Source: Ceraceosorus guamensis
Taxonomy: Eukaryota > Basidiomycota > Exobasidiomycetes > Ceraceosorales > Ceraceosoraceae
NCBI RefSeq assembly: GCF_003144195.1
Contig: NW_020290013.1
Span: 248,001-312,000 of the forward strand
Direction of reading: 5' to 3'
Length of the DNA stretch: 64,000 bases
Shown here: positions 32,894 to 45,221 of the stretch, piece after piece
Position numbering within the stretch: position 1 is the stretch's first letter
How the letters are laid out: the number at the start of each line of letters is the position of its first letter
Made by a program: the position numbers and the translations under genes
The notes under the pieces: generated by a model
The model's input: only the letters and a program-made list of their open reading frames with translations
What the model was told of the DNA's origin: nothing
The model's database searches: none

Positions 32894-33705
32894 GCTTGAA
32901 GAGATCCTCACTAATTTCGGAACGCAAACCATCTGCGGCCGAATTAACCACAGGCTAGTGCCCGCCATAGCGTTCGCCTCCATTCGTCTTGTCGCCCGCA
33001 ACCCCGCAGCTACCGAGACGGTGGACCGGACTGTCAGGTCGCTCGATCACCCCCAAAGAGCTCTGCTTTGCCTACTCTCCCGCCTATGGTATGGTCCAGC
33101 ACCCTCCACAGCATGCGATCTCGCGTGCCAAGAGGTCGTCAGGTCACATGTGCCGTGGAGCAAGGAAGCGCACAGCCTACACTCATGGTCCATCTCCGTG
33201 ATTCCAAGAAAATGAGCCGTACGCTGCTCGACAAACCCTGTCGGAGAACGTCCGTCCTACTACATCTCGGCACTGTCGCCTTGTTTGTAAGGTGGGCGCC
33301 GGATAGGACGTTTGAGGCATAAGGATGCAGATGCCTGCTCGCGTACGAGCGATTCTGCACTCCGCCCCGAGCAAACCTTGGACCAGTCTGTAACCATGGC
33401 CCGCCCAAGCGGGAAAGCGGACTCTTCCAAAGCCTTTGAGCAGAAAAACACAACGCGCCTGCCACTTCTGCTCAAACAGCACCACTTGGAGCTGCTATTG
33501 TTGGCGCTCTGTAAAGGCAGGTCATATATTACATTTCAAATGCAAACTGCTCGCCTAGACGATCGCAGCAAGGTGAACATCTTCCAACTCCGGCGACGCG
33601 ACTCGTCATCTCCTTCGGGACGCAGCTCTTTTGACGCCTCCGCTATGAGCGCTCCGAGCAAAGCTTTCCCGTCTGTCTGCTGCACCAGCTAACCGGAGTC
33701 CTAGC
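32894..33705. other. convergent intergenic spacer
   Basis: 812 bp between the stops of THG1 (+) and the TRAPP gene (-). A plus-strand frame at 32871-33215 overlaps the end of THG1 in another frame and lacks a motif. I see no gene here; both 3' UTRs are expected. Confidence 0.5.
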
Positions 33706-36700
33706 TCAAAGGGGCAAAGCTCCCCGTGCAGCCGTCGAATTGTTGTCGATTGCTAATACCTCGATGTGCTCGGCAGCGTTGATCTGATGTGTAGCGCAGC
33801 TAGGCACGACGATGTGGCCTAGCTCGATGAGGCGCTGTTCTTCCAGCTCATCTTCCACTGGGTCAATGTCCGTATCTGACTCCGAATCCGAGCCCAAATG
33901 ACGCTGCCGATCCTGCTGGTCTGTAGGCGAAATACCTTTCGACTGCGATTTCTTGAGGTCTGAGAGAGCACCCTTGGAGGCCAAAGCCCAGACGTTGACA
34001 GTCGGCAAAAGCAGAGAGCCGTGGCGCAGAGGTATCAGTGCTAGCTCGAACTCGTGTGCCGGAGCAGCTCTGGTGTCTTGCACGTCCGAGGTGCTAACTT
34101 CGAAAGCATGTCGTTTGGCGCCGCTAGCGAGCCAAGAGTCGAAGTCTGCAGCAACATCGTACATGAGTCGCTGACTTTGACCTTTTCCAGCTAAAGCTGC
34201 TCGGCCTTGACTTGAAGGAGCAGGCGAAGGGCTCCTAGAGGGCGCTTGAGTACCGCCGATTCCGACGGTGAGATCAGACCCTGCTTCTGATCGAGCATCT
34301 TGAAATTCGTCGACTTGAAGCGTCTCAGCAGAAGCCTTGGCATCCGCCGCGTCGACGCCCCAAGAGAAGGATGTGGAGATTGTCAATGTCGCCTTGATTG
34401 GCTGTCCGACGTAGTATGGCCCTTCGTCCGTCAGCTTTATTGAGACGGCGTTGACAATGTCCACCTGAGGCACATCTACGGGTATGGAAAGTAGCCTCCA
34501 TGGCAAAGCTGCAGCGCTTTCTGAAGAAGCGTCGGTCGGTCCGCATTCCAGCGCCTTTTGCAAAGTATTCTCCACCACCTTCACGACAAAGTCCGCCTCC
34601 GTGCTCGAGCTATCGATGCCCCATCTCTCTGCGGCTTTGCGCCAAATGTCTGCGTCAAAAAGTCCTGCTCGTATTTGGCCAGTCAAGGAATACACGGACA
34701 CGTCAAGGCCCAAGTCCACCAATCGGCACATAGCGAGCTCCAGTGACCTCTTGTGGCCTTCGCTGAGTAAAGAAGGCCCGTCGGCTGCCGTTTGAAGCGT
34801 TTGTTCAAGGAGTCGAACCAAGAGACGCTGCGCTTCTTCTTGGATGCTGCGATATCGAAGCATCAAACGCAACTTCGTCGGGGCGCCTCTGTGGGCTGGG
34901 CCACCTTTTGTGGCAGTGTTCTTCTTGATAGAGAAGACGTAGCTAGCAGGCTGACGGGAGTCAAGGAGGACTGGAGCAGAAGAAGGAGGTCTCTCGATGA
35001 CGTGCTTCTGTTCAGGCCCCTGGCGCTCGCCAGTCTGTGCCTTGTGCTTCCTATCGTCCTCATCTACTGCGTGGATGAGTTCCACCTTGCCGAGTCTCAG
35101 ATTGGAGTTGGTGCCAGCAGTGATGGAGAACTTGGAGTACAGCCTATCTGATCGAAAGTAGTCTTGCACGTTGACACCGAGAGGCAAGGCCACACTGAGA
35201 GTGACTTCTTTTCGAAATTGTCGTCTAGACTGAGGCCGCTGACTTTTCGCAGACCAGTAGTCTATAGACAGGGCGACGTGCAGGGTGCCAGCGGTAGCGG
35301 CAGACGTCTCGTAGAGCGGAAAGCGAAGTCGGTGTGGTGTCCTGGACGACAGGCTGCTGACGTGTACTGTGCCGTCTTCTGCCGCTTCCAATTTAGGCGT
35401 TTCAGAGCGACTAATTGCACGAGCACTCTCATCAATGAAATGGCCCTCCGAGACACCAACCAGCATCCTCGCATTTGCGCTCATACCAGCAGCTCTACCG
35501 ACCGGGCTTAGTGCGAGCCGCAGCTCGGCTCTCGAGACTTCATTCCTGCCGGTGTTGATTTCCAGAATAGCATGTCTTTGCTCGTCTATGCGTATAGTGT
35601 CAGGCATGACCAGCTTCGCGTCCAGAGCTTCTCCATCTTCAGGTACGCCGACGACCACCACGCCCGGCCACGTACGAGGGGAAGTGTACTGAAAGATGAT
35701 TTTGGCAATCCTGACCTGGCAGACGTCAACAATGTACTTCCCAGGGGCAGAAGAGGGACACGATAGCTTGACGTGGTTGTGGCCTTTCTCCAGCATTCTC
35801 GATCCGCTTGTAAACCACAGCATCTCCCTCTCGCCGCTGGTCAAGCACACTCGAATATCGTCGACTTCCACCTGAGTGCCTGTCGCAGAAGTGACTCGGA
35901 CAGAAAGTTGCGATCCATCTTGGCCTGGAATATGAGAGGCCCAGGGGGCGTTGACCTTGACGACGAGCGGCGAGAAATGACTGACAGGGAGCTCTTGCTC
36001 AAAGGGCGTCGTGCGGAGCTCCGCAAAGAGCGCGCGTTCGTCGTCCCAAGCAATGCCACTCGCCACGTTGACTGCAGATCTGCTCGAGATAGGCAGAGAG
36101 GCGCCTTTCGCTCGCTCGTCCGCCAGCCTCTTCAGCAGTGCAACGACGACGTTGACCCAGGCTTTGTCTCGCGGCATTTCGAGATGGGCATGTGCCGCGA
36201 GTTGCTTGGCTAGCATGTGCGCTTCGATAGGAGTCCTCTCGACCGCATGAGCATCTGCGAGTTTTCCAAATGCGACGTAGGCTTCGCTGTACTTTTCCCG
36301 ATAGCTGTGTGAGACCGGCAAGGTCAGCGCTGTTTAATGGCCACAACTTTTGCCTGATACGACGCTCACTATTGTAGACTTGCAAGACTTGCTTGCATCG
36401 AAAGCACCCGCTTGGGCATGCTAGCGTTGTTCCAGCACGCTGCAGTCCTTTCCGTCAAGGAGATGAGGTGGTCGTCGAAGAGCTGACGGTCCTCGATAGC
36501 CTGGAGTAGCTCGTCTCTGGTTATTCGCTGATCACTCGCATAGGCATCGTCTGGTAGCGCAGGCAAATCTCTGTCCTTCGCCGCGGCACTAGACGCATAG
36601 TCGGGCAGCGAGGCGAGAAATGGCAGAGCCCTTGGCAGGTGGCCCACGTGCATACCAATGATGTCCAGCTGTCTTCTGGCCAGATCTAACAACTGCGCTT

Positions 36701-38637
36701 TTGCTGCATGGAACGCCGCAGAGAGCTGCGACTCGATGTGGCGCTGCCTTGCGAGCATTGCGCTCTTCCTAGCGTCCGAGTCCTCGTCCCCTAAGTACTT
36801 GAGATTGACCTCGTCAGACATGCCAGGTGCAGCAATGTCTCCCCGCTCTACCAGCCATGCCTGGCACTGCTCCACCACATCGATGGATGAGCTGAACGTC
36901 CACGACTCGATAAAGTGACGTGGAAGGAGCTGCATGATGTATGTGCTCTTGCATCAGCTGAAGGGCGAGGTCGGGCGGCGCAGACCATCTCAATGCGCAT
37001 ACATGCTACTCACCTCTCCAGCACTGAGCATCCTCCCAACATTCTCCACGAAGCCAGGCGTCTCGTGCATCACTTGCGCAACTCTGCCCAGCTTGCCTAG
37101 CAGTGCGGCCCTTCGCGCAAAGATGTAGCATCGGAAATCGAACAAGCTGATCTCGCTCCTGCGAATCAAGTCGTAGTATGGCTTCTTCCTTGTGTCGAGC
37201 AGAGGTGCGCTATCGTCTCCGCTGGTGACAGCCCCCATGGATCTAAAGTGCTGCGTGGCACCTGTCGCCAAGCACTGTTCGAATGCAGCATCTACTTCGT
37301 CGTACCGACTGAGTGCTTCTTTGTGAAGCCCGACAGCTTCAAAGGTGTTCGCCAAGCATTCCACGCTGCTGACCCATTTGCAGATGTTCCAACCGGGAAA
37401 GTCCCTGTGCCTCAGCTCCCTTCTGCACTCTTCCTCTTGCAGCGACACTAGCCGGTCGAATGTCGCGCCAGCTGAATCTTTGAGCCGCATCAATAGGTCT
37501 GCAAACAGTGTAGGGTCGGCATGGTATCCGCCGCTGGGCTTATTTGCTGGCTGTTGCGGCGGCAGTCGCGTGAGTTGGACGACCCTGATTCGTATCAGAA
37601 GATGATTCGGTGTCAGTCGGGCGCCGGACAGAGAGTGACATTGGGCTCCACTGGGCTCCCTGCTGCGTCCCGCGGCGTCTGGCAGCGGGATCTTCCGAAC
37701 TGCGTTCGCCTTGGCCCCAACGAGGGCTTGCTCATCCAGCGCCTAGCCCGACTTGACCACAAGCCACTCACCGCTCTCGCTTGCCTGAGTTGAAGTCCGC
37801 TCTGATCTTCTCGATCACGTTGCTTCTACTCGCAGCGCTGCTCCCACCAAACACTCTGCCGAGTCCCGTCTTCTTCTCGGGTTCGGATCCAGGTGCCGGG
37901 GACGCTCCTCTGCCCAATGACCCAGCAGCTGTTGCGAGTGCTCCAGCTTGTGCACTACCCGGATCTGGAGAGAGCAGAACGATGAGGTAGTCTGGTCCAG
38001 CTGCACTGCTCGCATCATCTTCGGCGTTGGATGAACCCTTTGTGCTATCGTGTACTGAGGATCTGGGCGTGCCGGGCCTGGATGAAGGTGCGTTCGCACT
38101 TGGTGCAGCGTCTGCTGGGTGCACGGGAAGATGACCGAGGGAGCTGATCCAGCTTCTGATATCGTTGCGGATGCTGTTCCGGTACGCCTCATTGTCGTCA
38201 CATGCCACAAAATAGAGGTGGCTGAAGGGCCGCTCGAGCAGACTTTGGCTGACAGCGTATCGCAGCTCGGGATTGTTTCGCACTCGTTGCAGCGCCGTTG
38301 AGAGGGGCTCAAGGTCTACTGGCAGTGACTGGATGGTGCGGATGCTAGATGAGGAGGATTGGGGCAGACTGCTACCACTGGCGGTCAGCGGAGTGGTGCT
38401 GGTCACGGGCGTGGCGTCTCCGGCACCAGGCACGCTCAGAGTGATGTTCGACCCGCTTTGGACCGGAATCGTAGGCTTCCAGTGCAAATTACGAAGGGGC
38501 AGCTGTGAGCTGAGGACAGAGATGATGTTCTGCAGAAAGTCTGAGTTGACTAAAGGGTAAGAGGCAGAGTATGTCACCGTGACCCGTGGGGCAGCTCCCG
38601 AGGAAACATTTTCGGCCCGCGAGGTGGAAGTGGACAT
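33706..38637 (-). CDS. TRS130: TRAPP complex subunit 10 (Trs130)
   Basis: Subunit of the TRAPPII complex, the exchange factor for Ypt31/32-Rab11 at the late Golgi. Four exons (38637-37772, 37584-37014, 36929-36370, 36304-33706) encode 1531 residues. The start (VTVTYSASYPLVNSDFLQNI) and FSHLYFVACDDNEAYRNSIR, then DIRSWISSL, fit the N-terminal region of TRAPPC10. The second exon gives the helical middle (FPGWNICKWVSSVECLANTF, EALSRYDEVDAAFEQCL, FDFRCYIFARRAALLGKLGR). The third continues the alpha-solenoid (HFIESWTFSSSIDVVEQCQA). The last exon brings the beta-rich trunk and C-terminal TRAPPC10 domain (FSPLVVKVNAPWASHIPGQD; LPTVNVWAL). A Ser/Pro-rich loop at about residues 180-275 is an insertion. 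Size is near that of other fungal members (1100-1500). Confidence 0.9.
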
Positions 38638-39307
38638 CGCGGCCTGGCGAACCGCGCGATTGGCGATGAGTCGAGAGTATGCCGCGGTATGGCAAGACCC
38701 AGCCAGGATCTGGTAATCGCTAGCTTGAGTGGATGATCTTTCCTCGATTGAAAGGTGCTGCAGTAGTCTAGGCGATGCAATGAACGGGGAGGTGCAGAGA
38801 GGTCATGAACTTTGTTGAGGCCTGCATCAGGATGCCCATATCGCGCTGTGCGCCGATGGAGTTCCCCGCGCCGCTACGAGCAATCACGTGAAAGGCGCAT
38901 CGGGCATTCTTCTTTTGCAGGGCGCGGAGAACACCGCTTTTGCCGAGGATCCCTGCCGCGCGAGGAAGCGAAGTCAAGAACTCGTGCCCGGACACTTTGA
39001 CTTCTCGGTGCTTGCTCAGTTCTGCGAGCTGGTAAGGTCTATGCATTACTTTTCTGCTCGGCACCGTGTGTGGGAGAGCTGCTTCAATACACACTGGGAC
39101 ACGACAGGCTAAGAAGAAGCGGCTCGATGGTCATAGCAGAGGACGCAGCAAGCATGCAGAGTCTGGCAAGCGTGGAGCGGCCGGGACAGACCCAGGCAGC
39201 TTCGAAAGGTCGCCATAAGAGTCATTAGTGCCATTTATGAGAGTCGCCTGAGATGTCATTGTATCTAGGCAGGACTCCACCGATTATTGCCATCCGTGAT
39301 TGTTGAA
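38638..39307. other. intergenic, no gene supported
   Basis: About 670 bp between the TRS130 start and the stop of the next minus-strand gene, so it holds the TRS130 promoter. A minus-strand frame of 108 codons (39094-38768) has no motif. Nothing else is seen. Confidence 0.5.
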
Positions 39308-42300
39308 TTACTTGATCGGCCAGATTTCTGCAAAGCAGTCTCTGACATCCTCTACGAATGCAGCAGGCCTCTCCATGGCTGCGAGAAAAGAGGGTGTGGA
39401 TCAGTCAACATGCGACTCGAAGGCAGCCAGAGCAGACCCGGGCACGTACCGAAGAAGTGTCCGCCTTGCTCGTGTTTCCTATACCAAGCAAAGTTGTCGA
39501 CAGTCGAGCGAATCCACTCTTTGGGAGCCGGCATGATCTCGTATGGGTTGTCTGTGTATCCAAATGGACAAGGAATCCGATTCTCTGGCCTTGAAATGAC
39601 GCCTGAGATGACCGGACGACACAGTGTCGAATCACATTCAGAGAGAATCAGAAAATCGAGTTCTTGGACTTCGACTTACCTTGAAGGCCCGAGGCGGGTC
39701 GATTGCGATACGGGTACAGCGACCTCGCCATGGTATCTGTGCACCACCAAAGCGTCAGGCTGGCGAGGATCTCCGAGTCCGGAGGGCTGTTGAGCAGCAA
39801 AGCATTGTTTGTGTCAACTTGAAAGATCAAACACGCTGATGCGCACCTCGCCGACCTACTCTTGATCGGTCCACTGCAGGAACTTTTCCCCGATCCACGC
39901 CAGCAAAGCAACGGGGCTGTGAATCGCAATGGAACTGCTCAGTCAGTGTCTCATATTCATATACAGGTGCTCGTGTCCACCTTACCTGGATTCTGTGACG
40001 ATAGCTAGCGTGCCTGGTCTTGTGCCATGGAATGCTGCATACGCGCTTCCAGTCGTCTGGAATTCGATAGCTCTAGCAAGTCTGGTGGATTCGTCCTTGT
40101 CGAGCAGCGATGGGAATCCGAGTGCCATTTTGGCCAGTCTGTGGGCCACGCCATGCACTGTGAAGAAGCCCGGCTGTTTCGCGTAGGAACTCCTCGGTAG
40201 GGTCCTCGGCATTTCGGCGACGCTTTCGACAAGGGATTTGATGCTGTTTGGAGTGAAGTAGCTGACTATGCCTCTGATCGGAGGCGGGACCAAGTGACAC
40301 AGCGACAACAATGGAGGCGCAAGTCGAGGTGGCGGAGCTGGACAGAAGTTGAGGTGGACCGCTTTGCATCTATTGGGAAACTGAATAGCCATGAAGCGAG
40401 CGACTGCATTTGACCAGTCTCCAGCTTGCGCAGCATAGTATGGAAACCCAAGAGTGCGCATGAGCGCATCCATCAAGGTCGCTTCGTCTAAGTCATCACA
40501 AAGGGTTAGGAGAAACGTCAGACAAGTTTGCAGAAGTAGCTTCTAAATTTGTGGCCTCTCACCTCTGACCAATAGATCGCCCTGTGAGCCGCTCCACTCT
40601 CCTTGAACCGGTTCACTGCCACTCCGAGACTTGACCGCAGCATTGGAGCTCCATGCGTAGCCGGTGTGCGAGGGGACAACCACGTCGAAGGCTGGTACGT
40701 CGGTCGGTGCGCTTGGACCAGGATGCTGGCAGGCCAAGACGCTAGATCAGCAAAGCGACGTGCGCATACAGTCATGATACTTGCTTTCGATCGACTCACA
40801 GCTAGAGGCTTAATGGTATCCAAGAACTCCAGAAAGCTTCCAGGCCATCCATGGAGAAGCAAGAGGGGAATGACACGCCTTCCAGACCTACGCGCCTCTT
40901 CGTAGTCTGGCTTCTCGCGTATGAAGTGCAAATGAACATTCTTGACTGTGATCCGATGGTAAAGCACAAGGAAGCGGTGAGCGGCGGAGCTTAGGACGCC
41001 AGAGTGATGTCGTCGATTGCGCTGACTCCATCCAACAGAGTGTCTGCTTGGCCCACTCACCATGCACTTTGAAGTGCTCAAAGCTTTTCAATCTCGCCTC
41101 CTGAGCTGTCCAAGTGTCATGATCTGCACCCAGTCTCTTCTTTGAATTTCCGTGAGCGCTTCCGTTAAGACTCTGGACGCTGCGAGGCGCCAGTTCAAGG
41201 GCGACTGGGACGTCAATGCTCCCTCCCTCTGCACTCTTGAGGGAAGTCGATGCGGACGGATGTGTCCCTGATTCGGATGCGGCAGAGGTTGCTTGAGGTT
41301 CAAGATACGCCGACCAAGACTCGAGCAGGGACCGAAAGCGCTCGTACGTCAAGCCTGCGGATAGCGTCGCGCATTAGCGTTGGCTTGCTGAGCACGCCGC
41401 CTTCTCCACCCTCCCAGACACTCACCAAATCTCTCTTTGTCCGCCTCAAAGGGACTACTGGGGCCTTCTCTCACTCGCTGCTCGTCCACCGCAGCATCCA
41501 CTTTGGTGCGCAGGTCTCTCAGGCGCATCTCATCCAGGACAGGCTGGAAGGCGATCGCTTCGCCCCTTTGCGCTAAATCGCACCTCGGAACTTCAGGCTT
41601 CTGGCCTATGGCATCCCAGAAATGTGTGCCGTCCAAGCTTCTTTCCAGGTACGCTGGGGCGGCCTGCGTTCGGTCGGACCCAAGTGAGTGTGCACGAGGA
41701 AGAGCAGAGATGCTGTGCGCTGCGCAGAGTTCTGACACCCATCTCGCAGCGTGCGGTATGCTCGGCGGCGAAAGTGTGAGTACGAGGAACCACCAGTCGT
41801 AGACGTTCGTGTCGGTCACAATCCACCTCTTGCCGAGCAGATTGCTCTTTTGCGCTGATGCAGAGGATCTCGGCGCATCGCTGGGTCTTGGGCTGCTGCT
41901 GCTGGAAGAGGCACGCTCTGGCAACGCCTTGAAGACGCCCACGATTGCTCTGGCTACGTCCTTGCCGTGGATGAGGTGCAAGCTGCCCTTGTCTCTAAGC
42001 TTGTCTTGACTGGTTGCGACCTTCTTCGCAAAGTTGGCCGGCTGCCTGTCTGCTCCATACAGCCCAGCCAAGTTGAGCACAGTCATGTTTCGTCCAATTT
42101 CTGGTCTGTGAAGCGCCAAGAAGCTCTCCTCGGCCGAAGCTCGAGCGTTTGACGTGTCGATGGGAGAAGTGGATGTGAAGTGGCCAACAGGTCCCCAGGC
42201 ACCTGTGCTGCCCAGCAAGATCCAGTTTGCTGCCCCGTGCGAGAGCTCGTAGCCATCTATGAGGTTGTGGACAGCTTCTCGAGATCGCAGCGGAAAGACG

Positions 42301-42767
42301 ATGAGCACGACCTTGGCTTTAGGCAGAGAGTGCCAGAGCGATCTGGAAGCCTTCCCATCAGAAGAGAGTTCGAAGTGAATAGAGCTGCCAGGAGGGGGAG
42401 GGACAGCGCTAGTCGAAGTGGAGCGCTGACGCGAAGTGAAGGCGTACGTGATGCCTTCCAAATTGAGAAGCGGCAGAAGGAACTGACTGGTCCATCCTGA
42501 ACCAAGCAGGAGAACATCGACAGGCTGCGAATGCCCAGCATGGGCTGGCGGAGAGATGGTCATGATTTCGATCTCAACATGGGAGTCTTTCGCTGCACAG
42601 ATAGCTCGGGGGAGCGCTGCTCTTGGTGGGCATGAATGGCCGTGTGGTGTAGGAGGAGGTGCGAGTCTGAGGTTGGATCTCGGGCGAGAGCTACGAGTTC
42701 TGCTGGAAGGAGCGTCAAAGGGCACCGCATGTATGCCCACGCAGCACTCAGACTCAAAGTCGATCAT
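39308..42767 (-). CDS. NAD(P)-epimerase-like/epoxide hydrolase fusion
   Basis: Nine exons in phase: 42767-41426, 41354-41061, 40945-40800, 40725-40563, 40487-39986, 39916-39860, 39786-39680, 39602-39450 and 39378-39308 (944 residues; 876 if the ATG at 42563 is used, which fits the family start better). The N-terminal half has VDVLLLGSGWTSQFLLPLL (nucleotide-binding), NWILLGSTGAWG, LAGLYGADR, IHGKDVARAIVGVF and KRWIVTDTNVYDWW, an extended-SDR epimerase-like pattern. The C-terminal half is a microsomal-type epoxide hydrolase: LLLLHGWPGSFLEFLDTI (oxyanion loop), YAAQAGDWSNAVARF (nucleophile Asp) and EQGGHFF plus AMERP (catalytic His). The first part of its N-terminal domain (MRLRDLRTKVDAAVDEQ) lies in exon 1. 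No independent start for the hydrolase is evident. Retaining intron 1 would give an epimerase ending at a stop at 41349. Confidence 0.82.
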
Positions 42768-43068
42768 GCGCTGTGGGGCTTCGCAGCGCCCTTACGGCCG
42801 CACCTCACGACTCCAGCTAGGTGGAGGCATGGCAACAAATCACGTGATTACTTGATCCTTCCGATTTTGGAAGCACCTACACACCAGCCATGTGAGCCCA
42901 CCTCCGTCTGCCGAATCACCACTCACACTTCGAGGCCATGGGTACAGTACATCGTTTACAGAACCCTCATCCAGTATTGAGGGTGCTCCGGCGTACGATT
43001 CGGCGCACGGAGCCGCGCGATGAGCGGTCAGTCGACGTGTCAAGTGTGTCTCGCTCTCAAAGCTCACA
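42768..43068. other. divergent promoter region
   Basis: 301 bp between the fusion gene (-) and the SET gene (+). No TATA box or repeated site was found; compact divergent spacing means shared control is possible. Confidence 0.45.
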
Positions 43069-44777
43069 ATGCGTCGGAGTCCGCCTCATCCAGACATTTC
43101 CTCAGGCCGCGAACGACTGCCCATCCCTTACTACCCAGAAGAAGAGGAGAATTTTACCTCGCCCCATCCGCCCCAAAAAGCCGTCGAAAGGTGTCTGCTT
43201 GGATCGCTCCAGTCATACATCCCAGAGAGCATTGTGCACGAAACTTGGCGCAAAGAGGCTCTCGCTCGTCTTCTCGACGGAGATCGAGGTGCTGCCTTCG
43301 CTCGAACAGGATCGTCAGAGGCCAACGAGATCGAACAATGGCTGCCAAGAGATGACTGGTCCGTATCCGACCCATATGAGGGTTCTGGATGCTCCTGCAT
43401 TGCTAAGCCTGGAGCTCCGTGCTGCACCGCCGACACCGACTGCGAATGTGTCGAGTCCTTTGGTGGGTCGACGGGCTTTTGCAACGCCCCTACTCTCACT
43501 CGCTGATCGCACAGCCAGCTTGACAATGATAGGAAACTTCTACAGTACCGCTGACGCCCAGCTCAATGGTCTGGCGAGAATCCTGCATCTCGACGCATTG
43601 CCTGCGCGACACGCCTTGAGAGAGTGCACACCTCTTTGTGCTTGCCAGCAGGCTTCGTCTTTCATCAGATCGAACAGCATCAGCACACAGCGCGCTGCTG
43701 GTCCGGAAGACGAAGCAAGATCCTTCCGTCATCCTGAATTTGTAGACCGAGCCAAAAGGCGGAAGCTGGAGTCTTTAGAAGTGGGGACAGAATCAAACAG
43801 CTACGAAGATCCACAAAAGAGCGAGCGAGCGAGCATCCAATGTGCAAATCGAGTGGTCGGCTCTGGTCTTGCGTAAGTCTTCGATTCGGATGTGGTGTCA
43901 GGCCACTCATGAGCTGCTGATGCTCAAGTGGACCCATTACCGGGCCTTTAGTTGCCGGCTCTACATCCGCAGCACTGCTCCGAGACTTGGAATATCGCCG
44001 CATCGGTGCTCAAAGTCGGAGGGAAATGCCGCCATTTCAGCTGATCTGAAATCGGCTAGTCGGGGCCTTGGTCTATTCACACACGACTTTATCCCGCGTG
44101 GCGCATTTGTCATCGAGTATGCCGGCGAGGTGATCAGCACGCAGGAAGCTCGGAAGAGATGGGTCGAGTACCAAAAGCCTTCCATGTGCTCTCCGGGAAA
44201 AGGTTCCGATCCTGCCAGCTCCATCGCCATCTCACAATCCGACTTTGGACCTAGACCCAGTGTGAGCAACAAAGGAAGCAACTACATCCTCGTTCTGCAA
44301 GAGTGGATGAATGTAGGCGCGCATACAGGCCATGCTGGCTTCCCATCATCACCGGATCCTCTAAGTGGAACGCAGGCGACCTCGGCTCTGGCACCGAGAG
44401 CATATCGCACGAACATCGATCCAACGATTACGGGCAATGCAGGTCGATTTGCAAATCATTCTTGTGAGCCTAATCTCATCTCGATTCCGGTACGCTGTGA
44501 TGAGCCCATCAAGCTTTACGATGACACATCTGCCTCGAGCACTTGCGAGACGTATGCTGTGGCGGCTGCGCCAAGAGCGGCCCTCTTCGCGGCTAGGGAC
44601 ATACAACCGGACGATGAACTGACATTTGATTACTCAGGTGGAGAGCTAGCCCAGCTTGATGACTCGCGAAAGCACGGCGAGGGTGTAAAGCGAGATGTAG
44701 GCAGGAGTGGTGCCACGCCATGTCTCTGCGGTGCCCCATCGTGTAGAGGCTGGATGTACTTTGACCCTGCTCTGTAG
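43069..44777 (+). CDS. SUV39-type SET-domain histone methyltransferase
   Basis: Exons 43069-43462, 43515-43872 and 43952-44777 give 525 residues. A pre-SET zinc cluster is spread over the first intron: GCSCIAKPGAPCCTADTDCE and CTPLCACQ, then IQCANRVVGSGL. The SET domain starts at RGLGLFTHDFIPRGAFVIEY and AGEVIS, carries the cofactor and substrate motifs NAGRFANHSCEPNL and DELTFDYSG, and ends in a Cys-rich post-SET CLCGAPSCRGW. Pre-SET plus SET plus post-SET is the layout of H3K9 methyltransferases (SUV39/Clr4). No chromodomain is visible in the N-terminal 100 residues. Two Ser-rich inserts enlarge the SET core. H3K9 specificity is inferred from layout; SETMAR-like enzymes share it. Confidence 0.88.
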
Positions 44778-45221
44778 CCCAATGTATGCGCCCTTGCCGA
44801 TGCGGTTGGGGGTCTTGCTCGTGATGCCAACTTCGAGACTGCATGAGTGTCCATTTGTGAGTCGTTGGGTCCATGAAAAGCCAGTGTAGGGCGCATTTTG
44901 GGTCCAGGATGATGCGCGCTCCGAGGGTGCTTCCGAGCAGCTGGTCCTTCTCACCACGAAGGCTTGTCGCTGATCTGCCTCGTCTTCCACACGTTGAAGC
45001 CTTGCGTCGTGTCCCCAGTCGGCAGTGTCCCCTTCTTCGTGACTCAAATCGGTAGTGTCCCAGGTCAAGGCTCACAGTCCGGTCATTGAGGCGCCGTTGC
45101 TCTGACTACTCTTGTCCATCAGAGATGTCCCACCCCACTTATCCAGCACAGCGCAGTCATTGCAGCGCCCTGTTTCGCCAGCCTCGGGAGTCCAAGCTTC
45201 AGCCCAGCAAAGAGCCTTCAT
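44778..45221. other. convergent intergenic spacer
   Basis: 444 bp between the stops of the SET gene (+) and the RRM gene (-). Frames on the minus strand here run antisense into the SET gene and show no motif. Expected content is two 3' UTRs. Confidence 0.5.

Noticed and set aside
32871-33215. 114-codon frame overlapping the THG1 end
   Set aside because: Overlaps the THG1 coding end in another frame and lacks any motif; better explained as 3' UTR.
39308-44777. Secondary-metabolite cluster around the epoxide hydrolase
   Set aside because: Neighbours are a TRAPP subunit, a SET methyltransferase and an RRM protein; no synthase, transporter or P450.
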